A stretch of 64,000 nucleotides of DNA from Prochlorococcus sp. scB243_495D8 (GTDB lineage: Bacteria > Cyanobacteriota > Cyanobacteriia > PCC-6307 > Cyanobiaceae). Positions within the stretch are counted from its first letter, which is position 1. Every line of letters starts with the position of its first letter. The notes beneath the pieces are model-generated. The model was not told the origin of the DNA. It did no database searches and was given only the letters and a program-made list of their open reading frames with translations. The DNA lies in contig JFLT01000151.1 in NCBI GenBank assembly GCA_000634195.1, positions 1-64,000 on the forward strand. The letters run 5' to 3'. Position numbers and translations under genes: made by a program. Of this stretch, positions 25,856 through 33,934 are shown piece by piece.

Positions 25856-26863
25856 ATGTCTTCAAATATAAGGCTAAAAGGAAGGGGAATTAACAGGATA
25901 ATTACGAGTAAGGTAATGCTATCGCCATTAGCAGGAGTTACAGATAACATTTTTAGACGACTGGTACGTAAATGGGCTCCGAACTCTTTACTTTTTACAG
26001 AAATGATAAATGCCACAAGTCTTAAAAAAGGATATGGCACACAAAAAATTAATCAAATAGATTTAGAAGAAGGTCCAATTGGAGTACAAATATTTGATAA
26101 TAGGCCATATGCTGTTTCTGAAGCGGCAAAACAAGCTGAGGACTCTGGAGCTTTCTTAATTGATATAAATATGGGATGTCCAGTAAAAAAAATTGCAAAG
26201 AAAGGTGGAGGCAGTGCCTTAATTAAAGACCGAAAACTTGCTATAGAATTAGTCAAAAATGTTGTAAAAGCTGTTAGGGTACCAGTAACAGTAAAAACAC
26301 GACTCGGATGGGATAGTAAAGAAGAAAATATAGAGGATTTCTTATTTAAACTTCAAGATGCGGGAGCAACGATGATCACACTTCATGGAAGAACTAGAAA
26401 ACAGGGTTTTTCAGGCAAGTCAGATTGGGAAATGATCGGGTCCCTTAAAAAGTTATTGGAAATTCCAGTAATTGCTAATGGAGATATCAAAAATCCAGAT
26501 GACGCTCTTAATTGTTTAAAAAAAACAAATGCTGATGGTGTAATGATTGGACGAGGAATTTTAGGATCCCCATGGAAAATTGGAGAAATAGATTATGCTC
26601 TTAGAGAAAATAAAAATTTTAAAGAACCAAACACAGAAGAAAAACTATATTTAATTATTGAGCATCTTGATGAATTAATAAAAGAAAAAGGAGATCACGG
26701 ATTACTAATTGCAAGAAAACATATCTCATGGACATGCAAAGACTTTAAGGGAGCATCAAATTTGAGAAATAACCTGGTAAGAGCTGTTGATAAAAATGAA
26801 GTTAAAAATTTAATAATTAAAATGATTAAAACTTTGAATAATGAAAATAATAGATTAGCTTAA
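25856..26863 (+). CDS. dus: tRNA-dihydrouridine synthase
   Basis: 335 aa. FMN-binding TIM barrel: LSPLAGVTDNIFRRL, TEMINA, the catalytic Cys108 in INMGCPVKKIAKKGGGSALI, TLHGRTRKQGFSG, and VIANGDI plus DGVMIGRGILGSPW phosphate-binding loops. It reduces specific uridines in tRNA D-loops. It looks like the DusB/NifR3 branch. The DUF2470 gene follows by 17 nt. Confidence 0.92.
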   Translation: MSSNIRLKGRGINRIITSKVMLSPLAGVTDNIFRRLVRKWAPNSLLFTEMINATSLKKGYGTQKINQIDLEEGPIGVQIFDNRPYAVSEAAKQAEDSGAFLIDINMGCPVKKIAKKGGGSALIKDRKLAIELVKNVVKAVRVPVTVKTRLGWDSKEENIEDFLFKLQDAGATMITLHGRTRKQGFSGKSDWEMIGSLKKLLEIPVIANGDIKNPDDALNCLKKTNADGVMIGRGILGSPWKIGEIDYALRENKNFKEPNTEEKLYLIIEHLDELIKEKGDHGLLIARKHISWTCKDFKGASNLRNNLVRAVDKNEVKNLIIKMIKTLNNENNRLA

Positions 26864-26880
26864 AAAAAATTATTTTTTAA

Positions 26881-27138
26881 ATGAAAATTATTAGTAAAGA
26901 AACAAGTAAAAGAGTATGTGATCACATGAACAATGATCACATAGATTCAGTGCACAAATATCTTAACCATTATGGTAAGATATCAACATTTGAGAATGCC
27001 TATATGGAAGAAATTAATAATAGTTATATAAAAATCAATTACGATGGCCAATCAGCAATTATCAATTTTAAAAATGAAATATCTGAAGAAGAAATTCATT
27101 CAACTTTAGTATCAATGATTAAAGACATTAAAGAATAA
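26881..27138 (+). CDS. DUF2470 domain protein, 85 aa
   Basis: The KRVCDHMNNDHIDSVHKY opening is the DUF2470 pattern, the C-terminal helical module of HugZ-type and chloroplast haem-binding proteins; here it stands alone. The two His residues could bind haem or a related tetrapyrrole. Same strand as dus. Confidence 0.7.
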   Translation: MKIISKETSKRVCDHMNNDHIDSVHKYLNHYGKISTFENAYMEEINNSYIKINYDGQSAIINFKNEISEEEIHSTLVSMIKDIKE

Positions 27139-27157
27139 AATAATTTATAAAAAAATT

Positions 27158-27322
27158 CTAATTTTTATTTTCATAGTAATCAGTTATCTTTTTACATTCT
27201 TCAAATGAAAGCATGCTTAATCTTGATGTTGCTTTTATTTTTAAAATTGCACAGACAGCTAATATATCAGCGATATCAACAGTAAGTGCTTCAGAAAGTT
27301 CTAGGACCCTAAGACCTTTCAT
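27158..27322 (-). CDS. Small helical protein, 54 aa
   Basis: ATG ORF MKGLRVLELSEALTV... with alternating helix/turn and two Cys (AVCAIL and EECKK). The protein is soluble and Leu/Ala-rich rather than Asn/Lys-rich, unlike random AT-rich sequence, which supports it being real. No family recognised. Confidence 0.55.
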   Translation of the reverse strand: MKGLRVLELSEALTVDIADILAVCAILKIKATSRLSMLSFEECKKITDYYENKN

Positions 27323-27364
27323 TAGTATTAAAAAATCTTTTCTACGTTATCAAGGACCTTAAAA

Positions 27365-27601
27365 TCAATGTGCTGCATTTTTCCCTAAACCTGCAACGAA
27401 TGGAAAGGTTTGTTCATCACCAAATATATCTTCTCCCAAAGAATTAGAAATATTAGTTTTTTTATTATCAGGCTTAATTTCTTTAATTTCATTAGAAATA
27501 TTATCTTTAATGTTATTTTCAATTTCTTTTGCTAATAAATTATTCGTATTAGAAAATATTGAAAAAGCTAATACACATAAAAACAAAACAATTTTTTTCA
27601 T
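27365..27601 (-). CDS. Small secreted protein, 78 aa
   Basis: Cleavable-looking signal peptide MKKIVLFLCVLAFSIFSNTN then a polar, Asn/Lys-rich linker. The C-terminal motif GEDIFGDEQTFPFVAGLGKN looks like the constrained part. No Cys in the mature region. Function unknown. Confidence 0.6.
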   Translation of the reverse strand: MKKIVLFLCVLAFSIFSNTNNLLAKEIENNIKDNISNEIKEIKPDNKKTNISNSLGEDIFGDEQTFPFVAGLGKNAAH

Positions 27602-27702
27602 AAAAAAAATTTATCTAATACTATTTTTATATGCCAATAGTGTTATTTAGAAAAACTAGATAATTTTAAAACAAATCTATATAAATCAAAATCAAAAAAT
27701 AT

Positions 27703-27939
27703 TCATCTTCCCAACTTATTTCTATTTTTAAATCTAATTAAAAAATAAAGACCTAGTAACAAAAGAATTGCTAAGGAGTACTGATTAAGAAAAACATAAA
27801 CCATATAGACGAGAAAGGGGAATAAGCACGCCCTCTTGAAATTTAATTTCTGTTCCTTTGACATATTTTTCCAATTTAAATATTCTTCCCATTGAAAAAT
27901 TTTCTTCATTTTTCTACTTTTATTTTTACGATTAAACAT
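27703..27939 (-). CDS. Small membrane protein, 78 aa
   Basis: Basic N-terminus (NRKNKSRKMKKIFQWEEYL), then two close spans LFPFLVYMVYVFL and LAILLLLGLYFLI, and a basic tail. Probably inserted with both ends in the cytoplasm. Family unknown. Confidence 0.55.
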   Translation of the reverse strand: MFNRKNKSRKMKKIFQWEEYLNWKNMSKEQKLNFKRACLFPFLVYMVYVFLNQYSLAILLLLGLYFLIRFKNRNKLGR

Positions 27940-28042
27940 AACTTTATAAATATAGTTTTGATGATTCTTATCTTAATAAATAAAATTAATCTAGAATATC
28001 AAAATATGTTTTTTCATTGAATTAAAATTTTCTAAATAAAAG

Positions 28043-28462
28043 ATGAACTCAAAACCAGTTTGGAAAATAGAAAAAATTGTTTTACCTCAACATGCAGATC
28101 ATGCAGGAGTAATGTGGCACGGTAAATATTTTAATTGGCTTGAAGAAAGCCGAATAAATGCGCTTTCAGAAGTAGGTATAAGTTATTTCGAACTAACTAA
28201 AAATGGCTTAGATTTACCTTTAATCAATACTTCTATAAAATATAAATCTCCTTTATTTCTTGGTGAAAAAATAATAATCAAGAGCGAATTCAATATTGAT
28301 AAAAGTCCTAGGATTAATGTAATTTCAAAATTTCATAACAAGAAAAATGAAATCTTAACGATTGCTGAAGTCAATTTAGTCTTAATAAATAAAATGAATT
28401 TTTCTATAATAAGAAAAAGACCAGATTTCTTATCGGAAGCCTTTAGTAAATTAAATGGTTGA
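28043..28462 (+). CDS. 4HBT-family acyl-CoA thioesterase
   Basis: 139 aa hotdog-fold protein. The active-site segment HADHAGVMWHGKYFNWLEESR contains the Asp that activates water in 4-hydroxybenzoyl-CoA-type thioesterases. The cyanobacterial relative in Synechocystis acts as DHNA-CoA thioesterase in phylloquinone synthesis; the same role here is inference. The next small gene overlaps its end by 8 nt. Confidence 0.8.
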   Translation: MNSKPVWKIEKIVLPQHADHAGVMWHGKYFNWLEESRINALSEVGISYFELTKNGLDLPLINTSIKYKSPLFLGEKIIIKSEFNIDKSPRINVISKFHNKKNEILTIAEVNLVLINKMNFSIIRKRPDFLSEAFSKLNG

Positions 28463-28694
28463 AATTATTATCCGCCAATTCAGCGATTTATTAATTATGA
28501 ATATATTTCAAGTTATTGATTCCTATCAATATGAAATGGAATCAAGATATCAAGAAAAATCAATGCTCACAAATCTTTTTACAGAGCACAAATTTATAGG
28601 ATGGTTAGGATTGTTTATAGTTTTTTTCTCAATCTTTGCAATTTTTGTTTTTCAATTTCTTGAGTGGGAAAGTAATGACAATAATAAAAGTTAA
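28455..28694 (+). CDS. Small single-span membrane protein, up to 79 aa
   Basis: Open from ATG 28455 inside the end of the thioesterase; a second ATG at 28497 (MNIFQVIDSYQYEM) gives 65 aa and may be the true start. C-terminal span FIGWLGLFIVFFSIFAIFVF and acidic tail. Function unknown. Confidence 0.55.
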   Translation: MVEIIIRQFSDLLIMNIFQVIDSYQYEMESRYQEKSMLTNLFTEHKFIGWLGLFIVFFSIFAIFVFQFLEWESNDNNKS

Positions 28695-28734
28695 GAAGAT
28701 TTAATGCTTATAATTCAACTGAATGACTTAAAAA

Positions 28735-28986
28735 ATGGCTATCTACTTAAAAATAACTAACCCTACTGAGGTTGTAAAAAAAAAGACCTCAAAATGGCTT
28801 ACAGATATTACACCTGAAAGAATTGATAGAAAATTGGTCGAGGATGAAGTAATAAAAGGCATTATCGAGCAATTAACATTAGAAGGCATCAAAGGAGAAA
28901 TATCAGCAATTAATGGGTTTGAAGTAAATGAATCTTCAGTAATAACAAAAAATAATTTTGTTATTAGAAAAACAAAAACTTTTTAG
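28735..28986 (+). CDS. Hypothetical protein, 83 aa
   Basis: Soluble, with alternating strands and helices (ERIDRKLVEDEVIKGIIEQL then INGFEVNESSVIT). Basic C-terminus. It sits 20 nt before the Mrr-like nuclease on the same strand and may be co-transcribed. No family recognised. Confidence 0.55.
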   Translation: MAIYLKITNPTEVVKKKTSKWLTDITPERIDRKLVEDEVIKGIIEQLTLEGIKGEISAINGFEVNESSVITKNNFVIRKTKTF

Positions 28987-29006
28987 ATAGAAAATAAAAA
29001 TCTTTA

Positions 29007-29876
29007 ATGAAAAATTTTTTTATTTTAATTATTTTTATCATTTTTTTAATTTTTATAATTGTAAGAGATTATCAAATTAAGAAGAAAAAGTTCAAATTAA
29101 ACAATGCCTTAAATTCTAATTTCTTTATTCAAACAATTAATAAATTAATTGACGAGAACAAATACAATTTGTTAGAGGAGAGGATCAGATTAAGGGAAAT
29201 AGATGCTTACGGTATCGAGGATTATAAAAAATGGATTGGCAATCCACCTCTTGATGAAAAAGCCATTGAGAAAAATATATTTAATGGATCTAAGCGATTT
29301 AAAGAGGGTATACCATACTTCTATGAAAAAGTAATTTTAAAAGAATTTGGAAGTACAGAATTATTTTTCGAAAAGTGGAGATCCTATTGCAAAGAAAATC
29401 CTACTATTGATGATGAGATAATTGGATCTATTAGAAAGCTCGAGACTGAAGATTGGTTTGTTTTCATAGCAAGTCAAATTGAGAAATCATGCTTAAACCT
29501 AATAGAAAAAAACTACTCAAGTAAAAAAAAGGCAAACTACAAAAAAGGTATTAGATTTGAAAATCATTGTATGGAAATTCTCAAACAAAATGGCTGGGAA
29601 GTAAAAGAAACCCCTATTACAGGAGATCAAGGGGTTGACTTAATTGCGTCAATAAATGATTTGAGAATATGTATACAATGCAAAGATCATGAAAAAGCCA
29701 TTGGGAATAAAGCAGTTCAGGAAATTTCAGCTGGTAAATTATTTTGGAAAGGTACACATGCAATAATAGTCTCAAAATCTGGCTTTACAAAGTCTGCTCA
29801 TCAACTAGCAAAATCAAATAAAGTGGAACTAATCAATGAATATCAATTAAAAGATTTAGAAAAGTTTATTGTTTAA
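29007..29876 (+). CDS. Membrane-anchored Mrr-like restriction endonuclease
   Basis: 289 aa. Residues 3-19 form a membrane span, followed by a helical middle region. The C-terminal 110 residues are a PD-(D/E)xK nuclease of the Mrr_cat type: E185 in RFENHCMEIL, D211 in GDQGVDLIA, Q224-x-K226 in CIQCKDHEK. Mrr-family enzymes cut modified or foreign DNA, but no methylase or other restriction gene lies nearby. Membrane tethering near the entry point of DNA is an attractive idea, not shown. Confidence 0.85.
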   Translation: MKNFFILIIFIIFLIFIIVRDYQIKKKKFKLNNALNSNFFIQTINKLIDENKYNLLEERIRLREIDAYGIEDYKKWIGNPPLDEKAIEKNIFNGSKRFKEGIPYFYEKVILKEFGSTELFFEKWRSYCKENPTIDDEIIGSIRKLETEDWFVFIASQIEKSCLNLIEKNYSSKKKANYKKGIRFENHCMEILKQNGWEVKETPITGDQGVDLIASINDLRICIQCKDHEKAIGNKAVQEISAGKLFWKGTHAIIVSKSGFTKSAHQLAKSNKVELINEYQLKDLEKFIV

Positions 29877-29880
29877 AAGT

Positions 29881-30285
29881 TTATATCAATTGAGTTAAGC
29901 CCTCTTTGTAAAGCAAAAGTGTTGTAAAAATTCCTGAGGCCCACATTAAACCTCTAGCTGTGGGGATATTAAATATATATGCACCAATATATAAAAAACG
30001 AAAAATAGGATGAATCAATGCTGCAATTATTGAAATATTAGAATCAGTTAAACTAATCAAACAAAGAAGACATGCGGGTGCATGTAGGGAAATACTTTCC
30101 CAACAATTTTGATGACACCAAACTGCTCTTTTCCCAAAAGAAGGTAATTCATCGAATAAAGCCCTTGGAGCAGACATATTTTCAACAGAATATCCCGCTT
30201 TAACTCTCCCAATAGTTAATGGAATAATTGATAATAAAACAACACCAACTGATAGACAAAGGCTCCAGGCAAAAGCTACTTGCAT
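29881..30285 (-). CDS. MAPEG family membrane protein
   Basis: 134 aa, four spans. The family signature is visible: RAVWCHQNCWESI (helix 2, with A-x-x-H-Q-N-x-x-E spacing) and HPIFRFLYIGAYIFNIPTARG. MAPEG proteins include glutathione-dependent enzymes and uncharacterised bacterial members; no specific activity can be assigned. Convergent with the Mrr-like gene, 4 nt apart. Confidence 0.85.
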   Translation of the reverse strand: MQVAFAWSLCLSVGVVLLSIIPLTIGRVKAGYSVENMSAPRALFDELPSFGKRAVWCHQNCWESISLHAPACLLCLISLTDSNISIIAALIHPIFRFLYIGAYIFNIPTARGLMWASGIFTTLLLYKEGLTQLI

Positions 30286-30399
30286 ATGATTTAAATATTA
30301 TTAGCTTAATAATTGAAGCTCGTTATCGTGATAGATGAAAAATCATTACCATAGATAAAACTTTGCAAAAAATGCTGTAATTTATAAAAAAAATCATTT

Positions 30400-30525
30400 A
30401 TGGATATTTCAAAGATAGTTTTAATTTTTGGTATAAGTTTACTAATATATTCTGCTTTTCTATTTTTAGGATTTTTTCTTAAGAATAAAAATCTAAAGGC
30501 ACAGAATCTAAAAAAAGAAGAATAG
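30400..30525 (+). CDS. Single-span mini membrane protein, 41 aa
   Basis: MDISKIVLIFGISLLIYSAF then a basic tail KNKNLKAQNLKKEE, the classic layout of a mini membrane protein. The opposite-strand ORF over the same bases is its shadow. Confidence 0.55.
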   Translation: MDISKIVLIFGISLLIYSAFLFLGFFLKNKNLKAQNLKKEE

Positions 30526-30588
30526 ATTATTAATGCCACGAAAATTTACTATTTTCTCAATATTTTTATATCTTTTTGAATATATTTA

Positions 30589-30660
30589 ATGGAAATAAAA
30601 TTCGATCCAAATAATAATAAAGGATATTTGAAGTTAAATAAGACTGTTGCTGGTATATGA
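30589..30660 (+). CDS. Possible 23-aa upstream peptide
   Basis: MEIKFDPNNNKGYLKLNKTV... ends in an ATGA overlap with the next gene at 30657. The overlap suggests coupling; otherwise unsupported. Confidence 0.3.
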   Translation: MEIKFDPNNNKGYLKLNKTVAGI

Positions 30661-30950
30661 AAAAATTTTATAAATTTCTTAAAAGTTTTCTATTTATATC
30701 ACTATGGCTTATTTTATCCTCATTTTTAACCCAATATTGGAATACCTTTCATTGGGAATATGTTTACTTAAACTTCAGAATTATATTTGATAAAGAATTC
30801 TGGTTTGTTGTAGAAAAAATTTTTTTAGGGTTTGATATTGGTTACTGGTTAGAAGAAGCACTAAAATTCTTAAGTTATGAAATACCTAAAGAATCATTTA
30901 AATATTTACCAATTTATTTCGTATTAAAGTCTATTTGGATAAAAAATTAA
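30657..30950 (+). CDS. Membrane-associated hypothetical protein, 97 aa
   Basis: N-terminal span FLFISLWLILSSFL, then an aromatic-rich region (YWNTFHWEYVYLNF, WFVVEKIFLGFDIGYWLEEA). Tryptophan and tyrosine content is unusually high, as in proteins at a membrane surface. Family unknown. Confidence 0.55.
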   Translation: MKKFYKFLKSFLFISLWLILSSFLTQYWNTFHWEYVYLNFRIIFDKEFWFVVEKIFLGFDIGYWLEEALKFLSYEIPKESFKYLPIYFVLKSIWIKN

Positions 30951-30959
30951 TTTCTATTT

Positions 30960-31502
30960 CTAATAGATTTTAATAAATTCCTTGAAATTCTTGAATAAAG
31001 TAGGTGAATTTATTTTTCTTAAAACAAATAAAGTTCCTTTATCACCTCTACAGATTCTAAGCTTATTGCTTAAATAAGTTATCTCTAACCACCCTAATTG
31101 TTCATTATTTATTTCTTTCATAGCCTTTATATTTTTTTTTCCAAATTTAGGACCAATAACACCAGCATGTGTAAATTTGACCCCAATTTTTTTTTCATTT
31201 ATGTAATTAAGTCTTATTAAAATGCCAGTACCAATAATTGATTTTATTCCTCTAGGTTTAAGTAAATTAAGACCATTTAAATTTAAGGGATCAAGAATTT
31301 GAAGGTTATCAATAAAAGGAGAATATTTTAAAAAAGGACTACTAGAACTACTCCACCTAAGCTCCCAAACACCCTTCAAATCATTGCTATCTTTGCTAAA
31401 GGAAAAATTATGATTACTTTCAAGTTGTTCGGCAATATTACGTATACCATCTGAATTTGGAGATTTAAGGAGTAAATTTAATAAATCATTTTCGGTTTCC
31501 AT
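30960..31502 (-). CDS. PAP/fibrillin family protein
   Basis: 180 aa. Fibrillin-type lipocalin-like pattern: LKGVWELRWSSSSSPFLKYS near residue 45 (the W-L-RWSS strand) and the C-terminal WLEITYLSNKLRICRGDKGT, where the R-x-CRGDKG-x-LFVL strand is diagnostic. Members associate with thylakoids or plastoglobule lipids and photoprotection. A second, more divergent fibrillin is at 33935-34705. Confidence 0.85.
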   Translation of the reverse strand: METENDLLNLLLKSPNSDGIRNIAEQLESNHNFSFSKDSNDLKGVWELRWSSSSSPFLKYSPFIDNLQILDPLNLNGLNLLKPRGIKSIIGTGILIRLNYINEKKIGVKFTHAGVIGPKFGKKNIKAMKEINNEQLGWLEITYLSNKLRICRGDKGTLFVLRKINSPTLFKNFKEFIKIY

Positions 31503-31581
31503 TTAATAAACGCTGGGGTATATAGCTAAGGATAAATACTTACCTCCATGTGCTATATTCTACCCAGAATATGTTGATTTG

Positions 31582-31866
31582 ATGACAAAGAGCTATTGGC
31601 TTAAAAAAATTTCAATTGCAAATGTTGATTTATTTCTGGAATATATAAGGACCGTATTGCCTTGGATTAAATCTGTGGGAGGAGTAATAGTAAAAAGAGA
31701 TTTAATACAAGAATCGACCTCAAGTGAATGGGATGGAGGGCAGCTTGGATTAGTAATTGAATTCGAATCAAAATTTGCTGCTAAAAAAGCATTTTATTCT
31801 GAAGTATTTCAAAAATATCTGCAGTCTAGAGATTTAATGGAACTAGTTACTATAAGTACTCTTTAA
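31582..31866 (+). CDS. DUF1330-like dimeric alpha/beta-barrel protein
   Basis: 94 aa from ATG 31582 (TTG 31579 also in frame). YWLKKISIANVDLFLEYI..., GGVIVKRD, WDGGQLGLVIEFES and the C-terminal AFYSEVFQKYLQSR fit the DUF1330/ABM-like fold. No catalytic site known. Confidence 0.7.
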   Translation: MTKSYWLKKISIANVDLFLEYIRTVLPWIKSVGGVIVKRDLIQESTSSEWDGGQLGLVIEFESKFAAKKAFYSEVFQKYLQSRDLMELVTISTL

Positions 31867-32003
31867 AAAAATCAACCAATATCAACCTCACACAGACAAC
31901 TTATAAGTATTTATTACTATTAAATTATTTATGTAATATTTATAACTTCACCAGCAATAGCATATTTTGCAAAATTTAATTGTAAAAGTAATTCGTTAAT
32001 CAA

Positions 32004-32183
32004 ATGAACTATTCAACAGAAAAAGATGATTATTTGATGACCACTCCATATACAAAGAAAATTCAGCAAAAATTTGAAAAGGTTAAATCATTTTTAGAGC
32101 AAAATGGATTTAATCCTTCATCAGAGAGCTTAATGCAAGATATAGTAAGCTCAGAAGAATATATTTCTAAAAATGGCTTATAA
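32004..32183 (+). CDS. Small soluble protein, 59 aa
   Basis: MNYSTEKDDYLMTTPYTKK, then a helix-turn-helix-like layout (IQQKFEKVKSFLEQNGFNPS, LMQDIVSSEEYISKNG). The ORF is free of low-complexity sequence. Convergent with the small membrane gene at 32188. Family unknown. Confidence 0.55.
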   Translation: MNYSTEKDDYLMTTPYTKKIQQKFEKVKSFLEQNGFNPSSESLMQDIVSSEEYISKNGL

Positions 32184-32187
32184 ATTT

Positions 32188-32367
32188 TCAGAATATATTC
32201 AAAGTCCTTAAATAATAAAAACCGCCTATTAGAAAAGGTAATAATATTCCAATAAATAAAAATATGGATTTCTTTGATTCGCCTTCTGATATGGGGTTAA
32301 TTTCTGGTTCAATTGCAAAACCATTTTGTCTACCACCACTTTCGGTTGTATAACCTTTTTTATTCAT
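32188..32367 (-). CDS. Ssl1498-like small light-harvesting-type protein, 59 aa
   Basis: The N-terminus KKGYTTESGGRQNGFAIEPE matches the YTTE-GGRLNNFA-EP opening of the cyanobacterial Ssl1498 family. A polar linker and a C-terminal span (IFLFIGILLPFLIGGFYYL) follow. The known family is linked to photosystem assembly or photoprotection; the role here is inferred from the N-terminus. Confidence 0.65.
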   Translation of the reverse strand: MNKKGYTTESGGRQNGFAIEPEINPISEGESKKSIFLFIGILLPFLIGGFYYLRTLNIF

Positions 32368-32452
32368 AAGAAAAATAATCTATGCAGATTATCTCATGTA
32401 AAAACTTATTTAAAAAAATTTTTTACATTTAGAATTAAACTAATTTTAAAAT

Positions 32453-32587
32453 CTAATAATTGATTTCAATCTGAGATTTCAATTTGGCAGCTTTTTTTAA
32501 AAGACCTACAACTTCCTTACGGCCAGTAGCAAACTCAGCCTTGTTAAGTAATTCGCTATATTTTTTTGTGATTTCTCTATGGTTCAT
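32453..32587 (-). CDS. Small helical protein, 44 aa
   Basis: MNHREITKKYSELLNKAEFA then a basic amphipathic helix (VVGLLKKAAKLKSQIEI). Well-formed amphipathic pattern and GC-richer than its surroundings, so likely real. Function unknown. Confidence 0.55.
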   Translation of the reverse strand: MNHREITKKYSELLNKAEFATGRKEVVGLLKKAAKLKSQIEINY

Positions 32588-32673
32588 TTTGGTTATTAAC
32601 TTCTATAAATTATAAAGTTACTAAAAAAAGTTTTTGTATAAAAGATATCAAAAAAGAGTTTAAGTACCTTTAC

Positions 32674-32976
32674 CTATTTAAACCAACCTTTTTTCTTTGG
32701 TTTAATCTCTTCTTTAATAACTTCTTTTTTTCTCCCAAATAATCCCTTTTTTTGGACTGTTAAATTCTCTTCAACAGGTTTAGATTTTCTGTTAAATAAG
32801 CCTTTTTTAGGTTCTTTTTTAATTGATTCTTTTTTGTCGGAAATCTTTGTTTTTTTAGGATTTGATTTTGAATTTTTGGGTTTGCTATCTGCAAATAAAG
32901 TTTGATATACAAAAAAACCAAAAACAGCAAAGAAGCCTAATGCCTGTACTAGCGCAGTTCCAAGATTATCAAACAT
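32674..32976 (-). CDS. Anchored basic protein with KKGLF repeats, 100 aa
   Basis: N-terminal span (ALVQALGFFAVFGFFVYQ) followed by a very basic tail. The tail repeats a short motif three times: KKGLFNRK, KKGLFGRK and KKKGWFK, each an aromatic pair in a Lys-rich setting. Probably binds acidic partners or the membrane surface. It abuts the upstream secreted-protein gene with no gap, so they share an operon. Confidence 0.6.
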   Translation of the reverse strand: MFDNLGTALVQALGFFAVFGFFVYQTLFADSKPKNSKSNPKKTKISDKKESIKKEPKKGLFNRKSKPVEENLTVQKKGLFGRKKEVIKEEIKPKKKGWFK

Positions 32977-33162
32977 TTAGGCCTCAACTTTGTATAGTGA
33001 TTCTTTTTCTTTCGCTTCTATACATTTTTTATCATCAGACAAGCATTCAATTTCTGCCTTCTTCTCAGTATGAGAACTGCAGCCACCAGCATTTGCAATA
33101 GATGTTGAAAACAAAGTTAGTACCCCTAAAATTAAGGCGCATGAGGTTTTAATCGGTTTCAT
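32977..33162 (-). CDS. Small secreted Cys protein with GGC motif, 61 aa
   Basis: ATG 33162 (MKPIKTSCALILGVLTLFST) was chosen over the upstream ATG at 33198 because it begins the signal peptide directly. The mature part starts NAGGCSSHTEKK and has two more Cys (ECLSDDKKCIEAK). It shares the GGC-x-x-H start with the protein at 46793-47014. Possibly metal-binding or disulfide-bonded in the lumen. Confidence 0.6.
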   Translation of the reverse strand: MKPIKTSCALILGVLTLFSTSIANAGGCSSHTEKKAEIECLSDDKKCIEAKEKESLYKVEA

Positions 33163-33247
33163 GAGTTTTATTTTTATTATGGAAAAATAATTTCGCAATT
33201 GCGAAGATAATCTTCTCTTCTGCTAAAAGTATCCCCTTTTTATATAT

Positions 33248-33427
33248 CTATTTGTAGTAATTAACTAAATCGATAATTAATATTGCTAGTAATGAAAAAC
33301 CTAAAATGAAAGGTAAATAAGGATATTTATTTAAAATTTTGTTTAGTTGATTTTTCGATGTTTGTTTTTCCTTTTTCTTTTCTCTAGGTGGTAAGCCTAA
33401 ATCTTCCCTTCTCTTAGCTTCTCCCAT
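33248..33427 (-). CDS. Small protein with C-terminal span, 59 aa
   Basis: Starts MGEAKRREDLGLPPREKKKE, a charged head of the type conserved among cyanobacteria in my recollection. A span YLPFILGFSLLAILIIDLV follows. Probably tail-anchored. Function unknown. Confidence 0.65.
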   Translation of the reverse strand: MGEAKRREDLGLPPREKKKEKQTSKNQLNKILNKYPYLPFILGFSLLAILIIDLVNYYK

Positions 33428-33554
33428 AATTTTTAAACTATTTAAGACTATTTTATAAACTTAGAAAAAGTAGTGTATTGTTCTTGATTTAAATTATTAA
33501 CGGTTAATTTAATTTAAATTTTGGATATATTAAAAATATATAAAAAAAAATTAC

Positions 33555-33662
33555 ATGATAGAAGTAGTTTGGTCAGTAAATATAATGATTGCAATTCTTA
33601 TTATTGGTGTTGCCTGGGTTCTTTATTACATATTTACTTATGATCAAAAATTTACTTCCTAG
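33555..33662 (+). CDS. Single-span mini membrane protein, 35 aa
   Basis: MIEVVWSVNIMIAILIIGVA..., one span then FTYDQKFTS. It ends 4 nt before the Nif11-like gene on the same strand. Size and topology are like low-mass photosynthetic subunits, but none matches. Confidence 0.5.
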   Translation: MIEVVWSVNIMIAILIIGVAWVLYYIFTYDQKFTS

Positions 33663-33666
33663 ATAA

Positions 33667-33849
33667 ATGTCAGATAAAGATCTAAGTAATTTTCTAAAAA
33701 AAATAGAGCAACTTAATCAAATTGCTGAGCTAATAAAAAATAATCCTAGTAAAAAGTTATCCCTTTCAAAATGCAAGAATCATGATGAAGTAATTAGATT
33801 AACCACTGAATGGGGTTTTGATATTGGTAAAAGGTGGGGAGAATATTAA
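33667..33849 (+). CDS. Nif11-like small protein, 60 aa
   Basis: The opening LSNFLKKIEQLNQIAELIKN and the closing HDEVIRLTTEWGFDIGKRWG reproduce the Nif11 layout: a helix, a Lys/Asn-rich linker and an AxExGF-like helix end. In some picocyanobacteria Nif11-type leaders direct lanthipeptide maturation; no core peptide or LanM enzyme is visible here, so it is probably a stand-alone member. Confidence 0.6.
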   Translation: MSDKDLSNFLKKIEQLNQIAELIKNNPSKKLSLSKCKNHDEVIRLTTEWGFDIGKRWGEY

Positions 33850-33934
33850 TTGATTTTATTACCAGCATTATTAAAATTGCCATCAACTTCAAATTAAATT
33901 CCTAAGATTAATTAGTATTTCTTGTATTGGAGTT

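Noticed and set aside
30306..30539. Minus-strand ORF of 77 aa
   Set aside because: It overlaps the plus-strand 41-aa membrane protein and the upstream sequence; codon pattern is poor.
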